Below, piece after piece: positions 11,976 through 22,131 of a stretch of DNA of 64,000 bases. The stretch lies in assembly GCA_029532415.1 (NCBI GenBank), contig JAQOTA010000059.1, positions 372,001-436,000 of the forward strand, written 5' to 3'. Source of the DNA: Marasmius tenuissimus. Lineage: Eukaryota > Basidiomycota > Agaricomycetes > Agaricales > Marasmiaceae. The notes beneath the pieces are model-generated. The model did no database searches. It was not told where the DNA came from and was given only the letters and a program-made list of their open reading frames with translations. The position numbers and the translations under genes were made by a program. Position 1 is the first letter of the stretch, and every line of letters begins with the position of its first letter.

Positions 11976-13016
11976 TCACTCTCTATGTGCCCTACGAATG
12001 TGTCTGTTGAGATCAGACCGAGCATTGAATCTGCGGCCACAATCATTGCATGAGTGTGGCTTGCTGTTGGAGTGAGACCTTTGGTGGTCTTGTGTACATG
12101 AGGAGCTATGTTCAACACCTAAGAAGTATCGACACTCACATTCAAAGTTATGTTTCTGCGTGAAGCCCTTCGACGTGCATTGAGGAACGGGGCAGAAGTA
12201 GAGCGGCTTCTTCCTACGGTTCTTCAGCGCCACCTTTGTAGTAGCTACGGAGCCGACCTGGCGAACAATATCAGCCCGCCCCATACTTTGAACAGGGCGG
12301 TAAGCTGCTTTCTGATCATTGCCTGGATTTGCGCCCCCTATTGACTCCCCCAGTTGAGGTAGTGAGACAATGTCCATCCTTCTGCGCATGCAATACCAGT
12401 CCTGCTCCACTATCTGTGCATATGGTCTATAGCCACCGTTAAGACGAGTATCACGGTAGGAAAATACCTCGGGATTCCACGCCACCCACGCATCTGGGTT
12501 TGGGTAGTAGCCGTCCAAGCCGTGCGGGTGATGCTGTGCACTTATGGCGCATGAATCTAAAGGTTGGGGACTGTTTTCCAAGTGGCATGTCTGTGCCCTG
12601 TGTTCAGAGCGTTATTTAGCAGTCAATTTCACGTATTTCATCTTGCGAAACAAAAATTCGTACCCCGGAGGTGAAAGAGAAAACCCAGAGTAAGCGTCCT
12701 GAAAAGCTGGCGTCTGGGATGGTGGCGTGGACCCACTTTCAAGGTTGTGACAATGGGACTGAGACCTGTCATAGCTATAAGAGTATGATGAGGTCCCAAT
12801 TGAAGCACTATCAAAGGACTGAAAATAGGGGGTCTGAACAGGGAGTTGCGGCGACAAGACCCCAGTGAGAGGTGTAAATTGATCTTCGGAGGTAGAGACA
12901 AACGAGAATCTGGAATTATTTTGCACCACGGATTCATCCCTTGAATTGAGGTGAGCTACCTGGAAGACCTATGTGAGAGGTCGATGAATGACTTACGTTG
13001 GGTCGCTGAAGTCCAT
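11976..13016 (-). CDS. C2H2 zinc-finger protein, diverged copy 2
   Basis: The exon layout is the same as in the two other copies: ATG at 13014-13016 (MDFSDP), a Ser/Tyr-rich exon (about 12930-12640), a linker exon (about 12590-12140) with NRRKKPLYFCPVPQC, and the last exon ending at TCA 11976-11978. Removing an intron of about 50 nt (donor GTGAGT, acceptor ACAAG) restores finger 1 (C-x4-C..HQRSH). Finger 2 reads CNDCGRRFNARSDLNRH and is complete. It probably binds DNA. It is clearly more diverged than copies 1 and 3, so it predates the large duplication. I saw no stop codon inside the inferred exons. Confidence 0.65.
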
Positions 13017-14722
13017 TTTTGCGGTTTCTTGGAGCTCCAAAGACGACAGGTTATAAATGTTTTGACAATACGCCTGATACCGATGACTTATAACCAGAGA
13101 TAATATTCACCAGTTGTCTGCTGTATGTGATCTGGTGACACTACCCTCAATTTAGTCAGTAACGTGTTGTTCATACCGACAATTTCTTCTTCAACAACCC
13201 CCCTGGCCACAAGACCCTGCGCGGCGTTGTTAAACAAGTTGATGTCATTGAACCTGAAATTCCAGTCGCAGCAAACACCGCTTGCGACTTGTGAGCTTTG
13301 TCAATCAGGGGACTGCATACATCTTTCTTTCTGGGAGTGTTTGTTACTTTTCTTGAATTGAATTCTTCTGTAATTTACCTCCATTTCCGAGTAGAGTACG
13401 TGCCTGCCGTGTGCGGCACTTCAAGAGGTATATCCCGGAACCAGAGTTCGGTTCGTGGAGCATGCGGTGTGATAAATCCTTCCTTCCGAAAACGTCAGTA
13501 GCTAGTGGGGCATATCGTAGCATCGAATCATCTGTGTACGGTGGTGGCATTCGGGCATACTTGTTTTATGGAACCAACTGTTCAGCCTCATCCTCAACAT
13601 GATCAGGAAGCATTCCCGGTTTCACGGGGTATCTCAACACTACATCTGCTGTTGAGAAAATTCGGGAACTGAAAGATCCGACGTACCTGTGACAAAAATG
13701 TTGACCGCTGGAATGGGTGGACAGTTTGACCAGAAGAGGTCACTTCGTCCCCACATAGGAAGATTATCGGGCGCTTCTCTAAGCACGAGAGAAACCACGC
13801 TTTCATACCAAGTCCACGAGCAAACAAAGCTGCGAAACCGTGACAAAGAAACTTCTGAGGTGACTGTATGGATAATGCATCCAAAAAGTTCTCAGGGTAG
13901 TTTTCCCTGGAAGGTCCAGAGATTCATGACTCGATCTCTTGGTCGCTCAGAATGTCAGATGGATGACGGAAATACTGTGATTTTCACCTGTTCAGAAGGT
14001 TTCCATGATTATTCTGAAGTTCAAGATTCATATCTAATCCTCTTCCCAACCCACTGACGCTGGACTGTACCATCCTTAGCCACCGAACCACCAGCAGCCC
14101 GTGTGGTTTTGTGATTTCGACTTGTCTTGTGAACGAACAGAGGGCCTCGAGACGGGTATTATGGGAACATATGGTATACTTCCCCCTGTTGATTGATGAA
14201 ATACGTGGTTGGCAATGTGGTGCGCGAGCATGGTCACCGCAGATTGAGTTCGACGATGAGCGCTTGTTGAACCTGACTCCTGCTTATCTCCCACAATTTC
14301 CGGATACTACTTAGCCTGTGGTCTAGACTTATTTTCGACGCCCCGTAGGCAGGCACAGCACCATTTGCCGGGAGAGATGCCTACTCCCATCTTCGATAAA
14401 TGCTGACTTGTCGTCTTGGGTCGGTTTTATGACAGGTCATCGAGCTCCAGATGATCAGAACTCGGACACCCGCTGCTGTATTCTTGACAGCGATTATACG
14501 GGACAAAATTGAGGCTCTTACGTCCGACAGGTAGTCAAAGGGAGCATACACCTCTTCTGGGTGTAACTTTGACGCTTATTCTTTCTCTGAGCTTGCTAGC
14601 ACAAAAAGGGGGGCATCAACGGTTTTACGAAATCCGCCCAAGCAAAATTAGCCTCCCGTCACATCGACACCTCGCGAGGCCGGCTCACAGAAGTGGACAT
14701 ACTACGAGTATGTCTCCAACAG
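13017..14722. repeat. Diverged dispersed repeat R2 (relative of 6.6-8.0 kb)
   Basis: No intact gene is seen. Blocks at 14020-14100, 14195-14290 and 14690-14720 parallel blocks at 7085-7160, 7290-7400 and 7790-7830 in the same order. The pair therefore derives from one older duplication. Confidence 0.45.
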
Positions 14723-15157
14723 TGTTGGCCCGGTCACTGACCGGTCACCCAAAGTCATGACCGGTCATGACTTTGGTTACCTTGGTCATTTCCATAACCG
14801 CTGGTTGACCGCTAAGTTGGACAGGCATTAGGTGGTAAATAAGTAGCACACTATACACCCGCCATGATTGTTTGTTATACTGTCTATCTCGATGGCTCCG
14901 TCATTATCATCGCCATCGAGCATTCTATACAATTTAAGCGCCTCATTCAATGAAACTACCTGGGAATTCTCGAACTTCCGAAACCCAGACATCGTTTCGG
15001 AGTAGCTGAGAGACATGTAACAATCACATCGCAGGTGAACTAACCGAGTCTCAGGGTCACCCGGTGATGACCAGGACCGCTCGCGAGCATGAACGGTCAT
15101 AACTTGATGACTGACAGATAACCATGACTTCGATGACCGGTCGGAGACTGTCCAACA
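14723..15157. mobile_element. Inverted-repeat element (MITE-like), about 435 bp
   Basis: The left end reads TGTTGGCCCGGTCACTGACC and continues into CGGTCACC..AAGTCATG. The reverse complement of the right end (about 15123-15157) reads TGTTGGACAGTC..CGACCGGTCAT..AAGTCATG, an imperfect terminal inverted repeat of about 36 bp. The related locus near 7820-7850 has the flanking sequence without this insert and acts as an empty site. No clear target-site duplication was found, so the exact ends and superfamily are open. Confidence 0.55.
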
Positions 15158-15503
15158 ATGGTCTGCAAGGTTACGATCGTACCCTTACTGATGCTGATAC
15201 ACCTCCGGGCGACCCACTGTGGCTATGAACATTCCCTTGCGCCAATGATTGGCTCAACGTGCTCTACAAACTATACATCAATGGTGGTGGAATCTCTCCC
15301 GATGGCTTTGTGTGGTCAATCTGGTCAAGGAGCTATACAGGTTGTCCCCACTTGTCCCTGTCCAGAGCCCGAAGCATTTCATCAAGTTCAGCCCCAAGCT
15401 CATCCGTGACATCTCTCTACCCCTCTTCCCACACAACCTCCCTACACTTACCCACAACAAACTCTCGGTCCTCCCAAGGAACCATGTCAATTCGATCCCC
15501 GAA

Positions 15504-16773
15504 TCACGTCCCCTGCGTTGGAAACCTCTCGGGATTTGAAATCTCGTGGTCATCCGAATACCCGAAGTTATCCGCCCACCGCAAACGCAAGAATAACCTC
15601 ATGGTAAGCCCTCTCGTCCAAGAAACATTACTATCGTATTCCAGCCTCCGCCGACCCTTCGACCTCAAACTCTCGGTCTTGGTACACCATTCCCTCCGAC
15701 TATACTCCTTCTTATCGAGGTTCCGGACAACGTAGTCCACGTCCCGGGACACCGTTCACCACATTCTTGGTCGTGTTTGTGAGTTGAATGGGTAGACCCA
15801 GCTTTCGAGTTCTTTACATTGAGCGACGATGTTATGCGAATTCAGGAGCGTCTCGATGTCGCTCCGCTTGCGGTCTAGATGGAAGTACGAGTCCGCCCCT
15901 CTATTGTCACGTCGTCGCCGATGCTCGAAGAGGTTGGCCGAGCGGATCCAGGAGTTCGAGTCGAGGTCGGGTTCAGGGAGGAATGTAGGGTAGTGGTATA
16001 TGGAGGGCTTCTCTCTCTCGAGTGCCTGGGGCGAGATGAATTCGGCTAGGTCTGAAGCGACGTCGGTAGGCGAGATACTAGGAAAGATGGGTTCTGGAAA
16101 GGTGTGGGTATATCCGGCAGCGTAGCACACGATGTTCTTCGTTCCTGCCCAACCCTAATTGTGAATGAGGCGCATGAGCCGATTCTTGCCGACCCTCCAG
16201 AAGTAAGTGCTGGTCAGCGTAAGTGAGAGAGCATGGAAGTAGTCGTCGAGGAAGTCGAAGATGAGAAGATGGATCTCGCTAGGTAACTTGTCAAAGTTGG
16301 GTCCGGAAAAGATGCGTTTGGTTCTGTTGAATTTCACGCTTTGTAAATGGGTCCAAAAACATGTAAGGAAAAGCACATTGATGAATTACGATGAGATTTC
16401 GGACTCACCCCAACGCCTTCAACTCTTCTCGTGAATCTTCAAGATACCGTCTTCTAAGCAACAAAACGTAATAGGGGTCGTAAAAGGTCTCCCTAAAATT
16501 GACCTCTTCACCTCGCTGCGCGGCCTCCCAAAGTCTATCAGCTTTCTCCTTATCATCATCGGTCAACAAAAAAGCGTGCCTCCTCCAATTACTCATCGAG
16601 GTCAGCCTCCCTTGCTCCAGAGGGTCCAGAGGAGGTCGAATATACCGATGGAGTAACCCAAACAGTTTCTTTTCGTCAAATCCGGGGCTTTCGAGCGGAA
16701 AGTCGTTGTAAGTCTGCATGGAGGATTCCTTTTTATCGAAATGGACCCAGTGCCAGTCTTGACAGCCTGGCAC
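15504..16773 (-). CDS. F-box protein (minus-strand copy)
   Basis: Exon 16773-16405 (MPGCQDWHWVHFDKK..EELKALG) ends at a GTGAGT donor. Splicing to the acceptor near 16330 keeps the frame and continues VKFNRTKRIFSGP, then an F-box (LPSEIHLLIFDFLDDYFHALSL) and RVGKNRLMRLI. Later exons (about 16130-15760 and 15752-15504) include CKELESW and VVRNLDKKEYSRREW. These blocks recur in the same order on the plus strand at 10620-11480. An F-box would place it in an SCF ubiquitin ligase. The C-terminal exon limits are uncertain, and an in-frame TAG after RLIHN needs an intron to be spliced out, so it may not be fully intact. Confidence 0.55.
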
Positions 16774-17057
16774 GGCAGAGGCGAACAGAGGATGTTAGTA
16801 CTCGGAAAGCATTGGCGGGGCGAGAATGTAGAGAGGGCGAGGGAGGTCGTGGGGGTATCAACCAATTGTACATGTGCTTTGCTGCGGAGACTAGCCAAAG
16901 GAGGAGAAAACAGCTCCAGCTCCATCTTCTTTCTCCCGCGAGTTAGCGCCGACGCGGGACATGAGAATATAGACAGACGGAGATATTCATACAAGTGACG
17001 GATGGACCAAATTGATGATGAGATACGGTGATGATATTCGTAATGAGTGGTACATAT

Positions 17058-17135
17058 TCAGCCTCTCCTCCTGAGTCGCGGAGCGGACTTCTCATCGTGA
17101 GTCAACTTCAACCGATCCACAGCACATCCATGTTC
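17058..17135 (-). pseudogene. Detached 3' tail of a CxCxxCxxWEY-family gene
   Basis: The minus strand reads VDRLKLTHDEKSAPRLRRRG followed by a stop, matching the C-terminus of copies A and C (LDRLKLIQEGNLALQLKRRG). The match ends abruptly and is followed directly by the 3' flank of a zinc-finger gene. It is a rearrangement scar from a further copy of the duplicated unit. Confidence 0.5.
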
Positions 17136-17244
17136 ATCTCCAGAATAAATCCCACCATAAATATTATAAATAGGTTCTAGCTGCGGTGATATCGGGATGC
17201 GAGACCTCGCGCGACAGAGACTGTCTGGCCTCGGGGTAGGCCAT

Positions 17245-18307
17245 TCACTTTCTATGTGCCTTACGAATGTGTCTGTTGAGATCGGACCGAGCATTGAAAC
17301 GGCGCCTACAATCATCGCACGAGTACGGCTTACTGTTGAAGTGAGACCTCTGATGATCTTGAGTACATGAGGGACTATGTTTAAACACATAAGAGATATC
17401 GAAACTCACATTCAAAGTTATGTTTTTGCGTGAAGCCCTTCGACGTGCATCGAGGAACGCGACAAAAGTAGAGCGGCTTATTCCTACGGTTCTTCAGCGC
17501 CGCCTTCGTAATGGCTTCGGAGCCAACCTGCCGAGCTATATCGCCCCATCCCATACTTTGAACAGGGCGATAAGTGCCCGTAACATCGCCCAAATCTCCG
17601 TCCCCTGTCAATTCTCCCTGAGGCCTCGAGGCAACGACCATCCTTTCGTGCATGTCTGAATTAGAGTTCTGCTCCACGGTCTGTGATCCATAGTAACCGT
17701 CAAGACGAGTATTACGGTAGGAAGCTGTCTCGGGATTCGGAGTTAACGCCACACACGCGTTAGAGTCTGGGTAGTGGCCGTCCAAGCCGTAGCCCAGCGG
17801 GTGTTGACAAAAGCCGTGATGCTGTGCGCTTGTGGCGCATAGATCAGAAGATTGGAGACAATTTTCGTGGTGGTAAGTCTGTACCCTATATTTGGAGCGT
17901 TACTGGCCAGTCAGTTTTACGCATTCTAACTTCCAAGACGGAAATGCGTACCCCGGGGGTGACATAGAAAGCATAGAGTAGGCGTCCTGAAAGGCTGGCG
18001 CCTGGGACGGCATAGACCTGCTTTCAAAGTTGCTATGATAGAGCTGAGACGTGCCATAGCTATCGGGATATGACAAGGTGGCGATGGAGGCACTGTCAAG
18101 GGACTGAAGGTAGGGGGTCTGGACAGGGTGTTGCGGTGACAGGACCCCGGTGAGAGATGTAGATCGACCTTCAGAGGCGGAGGCAAATGAGAGCTCGGAA
18201 TTGTCTTGTATCACGATTTCATCCCTTGAAATAACATGAGTTGCCTTGTGAGACCTAAGACCCAAGAGTGCATGATGCATGTCTTACCTTGGGTCGCTGA
18301 AGTACAT
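17245..18307 (-). CDS. C2H2 zinc-finger protein, copy 3 (intact)
   Basis: ATG at 18305-18307 (MYFSDPR) is followed by a GTAAG donor. The next exons are a Ser/Pro-rich region (about 18210-17930, no internal stop), a linker with a YRPVQSMGWGDIARQ block, finger 1 (FCRVPRC..KGFTQKHNFE then HQRSH after an intron) and finger 2, which ends at TCA 17245-17247. It is a nuclear DNA-binding candidate. The main difference from copy 1 is TGG in place of TGA near 17938. As the undamaged member of the recent pair it is the likely functional one. Confidence 0.7.
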
Positions 18308-19262
18308 TCTGTGGTTTCTTGGGGGTCCGAAGGCGTTCAGGCTATAAGTCTTGTGGCGAGACGCCCGATACTGATGTCTTATAACCACAGATGATCTTCG
18401 CGAGCAATTCGAGAGTTGTCCGCCGACTGGGATATGAAACTGCCCGGTGTAGTCGGTGAGAGAGAGCTGTTCAACGAACCTGTCTGCCGTCGACCCAGTT
18501 TTCAGATGTAGAAAGGACGTAGCGGCTCAGGCGTCTGGCTGATTCGACTGCTGAGTACTTGTCGCGTAGAGAATCAAGTTCTTTGGAGAGGTGCGAGGCG
18601 AGAATGTTTAGTCACGGCTAGGTTTTGAGGGTTCCTACTGATACTTGTCCTCGACCCTCTTCTCACGTTGCAGGTAACGGTCGGCAACGTTCGTGCGTGA
18701 GCTAAGCCTGGATTTGGTTCTAGAGACGTACAATCCAAGTACAACCCGTCCGTTTAGACCCGAGCTTGAAGCACAACATTGAATGATTCCCTTTGAGTCT
18801 GGACCGACACCTGTGTCGGAGTGGGATCGCGCTGGAAAGTACAGCAAACATCAAAGAAACAGCAAAGTTAGTAAGATGAGACATAGACAAGGAAACAGTT
18901 GGTATACCGACCTTTCCGTTATTCTCGTTGTTGGTCGCAGTGAGTTTTCTTGAAAACTTGAAACGGCGCGGTAGGTTTTATCTCGTGTTTGCCTAAAATG
19001 ACAAAGTAGTCAAAGGGCAGTATCACTTGGAAACTGCCTCAAACCCGGTTTTTCTCCAAAGTTCTGATTCTCGCGTCGGAAATTGAATAGGGGAGTTCGA
19101 GTGTCTAGCCCTTTGTGATGATCGATAAAAATAAGTAGCAGCGCCGACACAGAAGATGAGCAAAATGTACGTACAATGAATCATGACAATGAGATATTCG
19201 TACGAGTAATAGATGAACCAGGTCGATAGCGAGATAAGGTTACAACGTTCGATGGGTGAAAA
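18308..19262. other. Intergenic DNA of the duplication (partner of 1140-2076)
   Basis: It is nearly identical to the corresponding stretch of copy 1. No gene is supported. Confidence 0.5.
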
Positions 19263-20460
19263 TTAACCTCTCCTCTTAAGCTGCAGAGCGAAATTCCCCT
19301 CCTGAATCAACTTCAACCGATCCAGGCGCCGCCTCATCGCCTCACCCAACCTCTCCAACACCTCCTCAAACGGGCGTGTCGCCTCCAACGAGTATTGCTC
19401 CAAAACCGGATCGACCTCACATCCTTCAGACGAATCCTCCGTTCGAAGAGACCATGCCTTAACACGAGAATCGTCCTTCGTATATTCCTTGACCGGGTTG
19501 TTGTCGCGCCATGGCTCCTCATCCAAGGCGTGGAAACATCCTCCGACCCCTCCGAGTCATACTCCCACTCCCTGCACTCCTCACAGCGACAGTAGTCAGC
19601 ATCACCTGGACCTCGGTGCTTTCGTACTGGAGACGTGACCAAGGGGAGAAACCGATTATGAACCCAAAGTGGCCATCGGTTCGTTGATTTCTGAACTGGC
19701 AGACCGACTTGCTCCCATAAAGAATCTTCGACGCTTTGGTAACTGATCATTATTAGGTTTCTGTAGAACAGAACGTAGAATGGGTGGATCGTGGATGTGA
19801 TGCAGGGGAGTTTGTCCGGGTCGGATAGGTCGAAGTGGAATGGGTTTGTTGTACCGTCAGGTGAACGGGGGTATTTCAAGACGGCGTCTTCCTTTTGTTG
19901 GGTGTAAAATGTATTCCCAGACGGTGGTACCAGAGTCGAAATCCTATGAATGGATGAGTACCGAGCGAGCATATCAACGCCGGGATATAGGGGTGAATAC
20001 TCACCTCAAACCGTTGACGTTCGTTCACTGAGCGGACCCTCTTATTGTGCTCCATGGAAAAAAACGCTCCCTCGAGAACAGATGGTACCGGAGAGAGCAC
20101 CAGGCTACATGTAGTGAACAGGGGCGCGAAGTCCTTGTGGGCTAGAAACGATTTTTTTTGAGTGCATGTCTATGGGGGCGTAGTCGGTCACAGAACGAGT
20201 GTACCAGTCAGCAAATTGTGATCACTATTGACATCGAAGGCTCCTTTTTCTAGCCCAAAGGCCCATCCGAATCGATGAATGCTCTGGGTAAAAGAATCTC
20301 GATGAGCCGCCGGACTCGAATCAATCATACAAATTGAGGAACGTACCAACGGACGGACGGCGAATTTTTCAATCAGGCCGAAGGTGTCGAGTTCAATCGA
20401 CCCGTCTGGGCATGTTGTTATATCTTGTAGGGAATACTTGATGGGAGATGATTCGTGCAT
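19263..20460 (-). pseudogene. CxCxxCxxWEY-family gene, copy C (frameshifted)
   Basis: All four exons are present. ATG at 20458-20460 (MHESSPIKYSLQDITT) is followed by a SIHRFGWAFGLEKGAFDV exon, an AHKDFAPLF exon and a long last exon with PDGTT, YCRCEECREWEY and a C-terminal LKRRG, with the stop at 19263-19265. Compared with copy A, an 11-nt deletion just before PDGTT and a 13-nt deletion in the acidic segment (near 19526) break the frame. Copy A is broken near the same point by a different lesion, so both were disabled independently. The family function is unknown. Confidence 0.65.
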
Positions 20461-20741
20461 GAGACCTTGACGGGTGGTGGTTTCTAAGCAAACGCGTAGC
20501 GTCACAGTAACCGTGACATCACGCGCTTTTATCAGGTCAGGTGGGTCACTCCTCGAGTCACGCCTGTACGAAGAGATGACAATCTTGAATCTTGATCATG
20601 ACATTGAGAGGAAGACACAAGCTGCGGGTCTAAGCAGTATCAATTCACGACGCAGAGATACTGCTACAGAAGACGAAGGACAGATAGAAAGGTAGCAAGG
20701 GGTGATGAAGCGACGACATGAATAGATAGGGTCCAAGTCCC

Positions 20742-21873
20742 TCATTTGGAACGAACAGATTTCGCATCCTGTATGAGCTTCAATCGATCTAGGCGTAGCC
20801 TCATAGCCTGTCCCAATCTACTCAACACTTCCTCGAAAGGACGCGTCATCTCCTGCGAGTATTGCTCCAGAATTGGGTCGAGTTCTTGAAGGACATCGGA
20901 TGAGTTCTCTGTTTGAAGTGACCAAGCCTTGATGCGGGAATCCTCCCTGGTAAACTCTTCAACCGGGCTGGGATCGCGCCACGACTCGAAACCATCCGAG
21001 CTGTCTGATTCGGCGGAGCTAGAACTGCAGCTAGTATACTCCCACTCTCTACAATCCGCGCAGCGACAATAGTCAGCGTCCGGACGTTTTCGTATAGGAG
21101 AGGTGACCTCGGGGAGAAAACGATTGTGGATCCAATAGGGCCACGAATCCGTCAGCTCCCGCACTGGCTGCACGACGGGATCATGCAAGGAAGGCACGAC
21201 GTATTCCCGAAACAGGTGGTGTATGCGCCTAAAAAAGAGAACAACGAGTGGGTGAATCGTGGACGTGAAATGAGGCAAGTTCTTTGGGTCAGATAAATCA
21301 AAGTGAAATGCTGTTGTGGTACCGTCTGGTGATCGATAATAGAGTGGTGGTATGTTCGAGCCTGGCGCTTTGGTCGAAAAGAGAATGTATTCCCAAGGGC
21401 CGGTGCCAAAGTCCTGTCGAATTGATAAATACTATTACATGCGAACACGAGCGCCAGTAGGTACTCACCTCAAACCGTTGACGCTCATCGACTGTAACTC
21501 TTGAGTTATGTTTCATCATACAGATAGCTTTGTTGATAACACCTTGTACCGGATTGAAAGCAAGATTTGAAGAGTGGATGAGCGGAATTAGATCCCTGTG
21601 CACTATAAAAAGCGTCATACGTCGGTGGAAGGTGATGGTGTAATATTGACGCACCAGTCAACCGATTGATATCGCTGGCAACATCGAAGCTTTCATTGTC
21701 CATTCCAAATGCCCACTCGAAGCGATGCAACCTCTGCTCAGGATCAATGGTGGGTTCAATGATTCGAGCAAGGAACATACGAGTGGAGTAAGATGATCTT
21801 TTCTAAGAAGACCACAGGTCTCTAACTCGATGATTCCATCGCAGCGAGTTGTGATAGATTGCAGAGAAATCAT
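20742..21873 (-). CDS. CxCxxCxxWEY-family protein, copy D (intact)
   Basis: ATG at 21871-21873 (MISLQSITTRCDG). Four exons join in frame at GT-AG introns: exon 2 with RLHRFEWAFGMDNESFDV, exon 3 with VHRDLIPLIHSSNLAF and MKHNSRVTVDERQRFE, and exon 4 starting DFGTGPWEYILFSTK, then PDGTT, SPIRKRPDADYCRCADC followed by REWEYT, an acidic Ser-rich stretch, WRDP..SRIKAWSLQTE, and a C-terminal helix. SPIRKRP could be a nuclear localisation signal and CxCxxC could bind a metal; both are inferences. The family is unrecognised. The HRFEW..H(R/K)DL order vaguely recalls HNH-type proteins. Confidence 0.7.
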
Positions 21874-22131
21874 GGGGGGCAAGGTCTGGCAAGGCGAGCG
21901 TAGTGGTGGTTGGGAGACAGAACGACGTTGAAAATCGCCAGCGTTGTCCGGCCGGAGTGCGCTCCCGTGCCGTTCCCAGGCACAGACAGGCGCGCGCTTA
22001 TTATTTCCAAGTTTTGGCAATAGAAGTCGAAAAGATGTTCTTTCTTTGTTTTCATAGTACATACTTGTGCGTGTACATATACAAAGAGACTTTCAGATAC
22101 TCAACTAGTCACACGAGAGAAGAAAAAAGAA

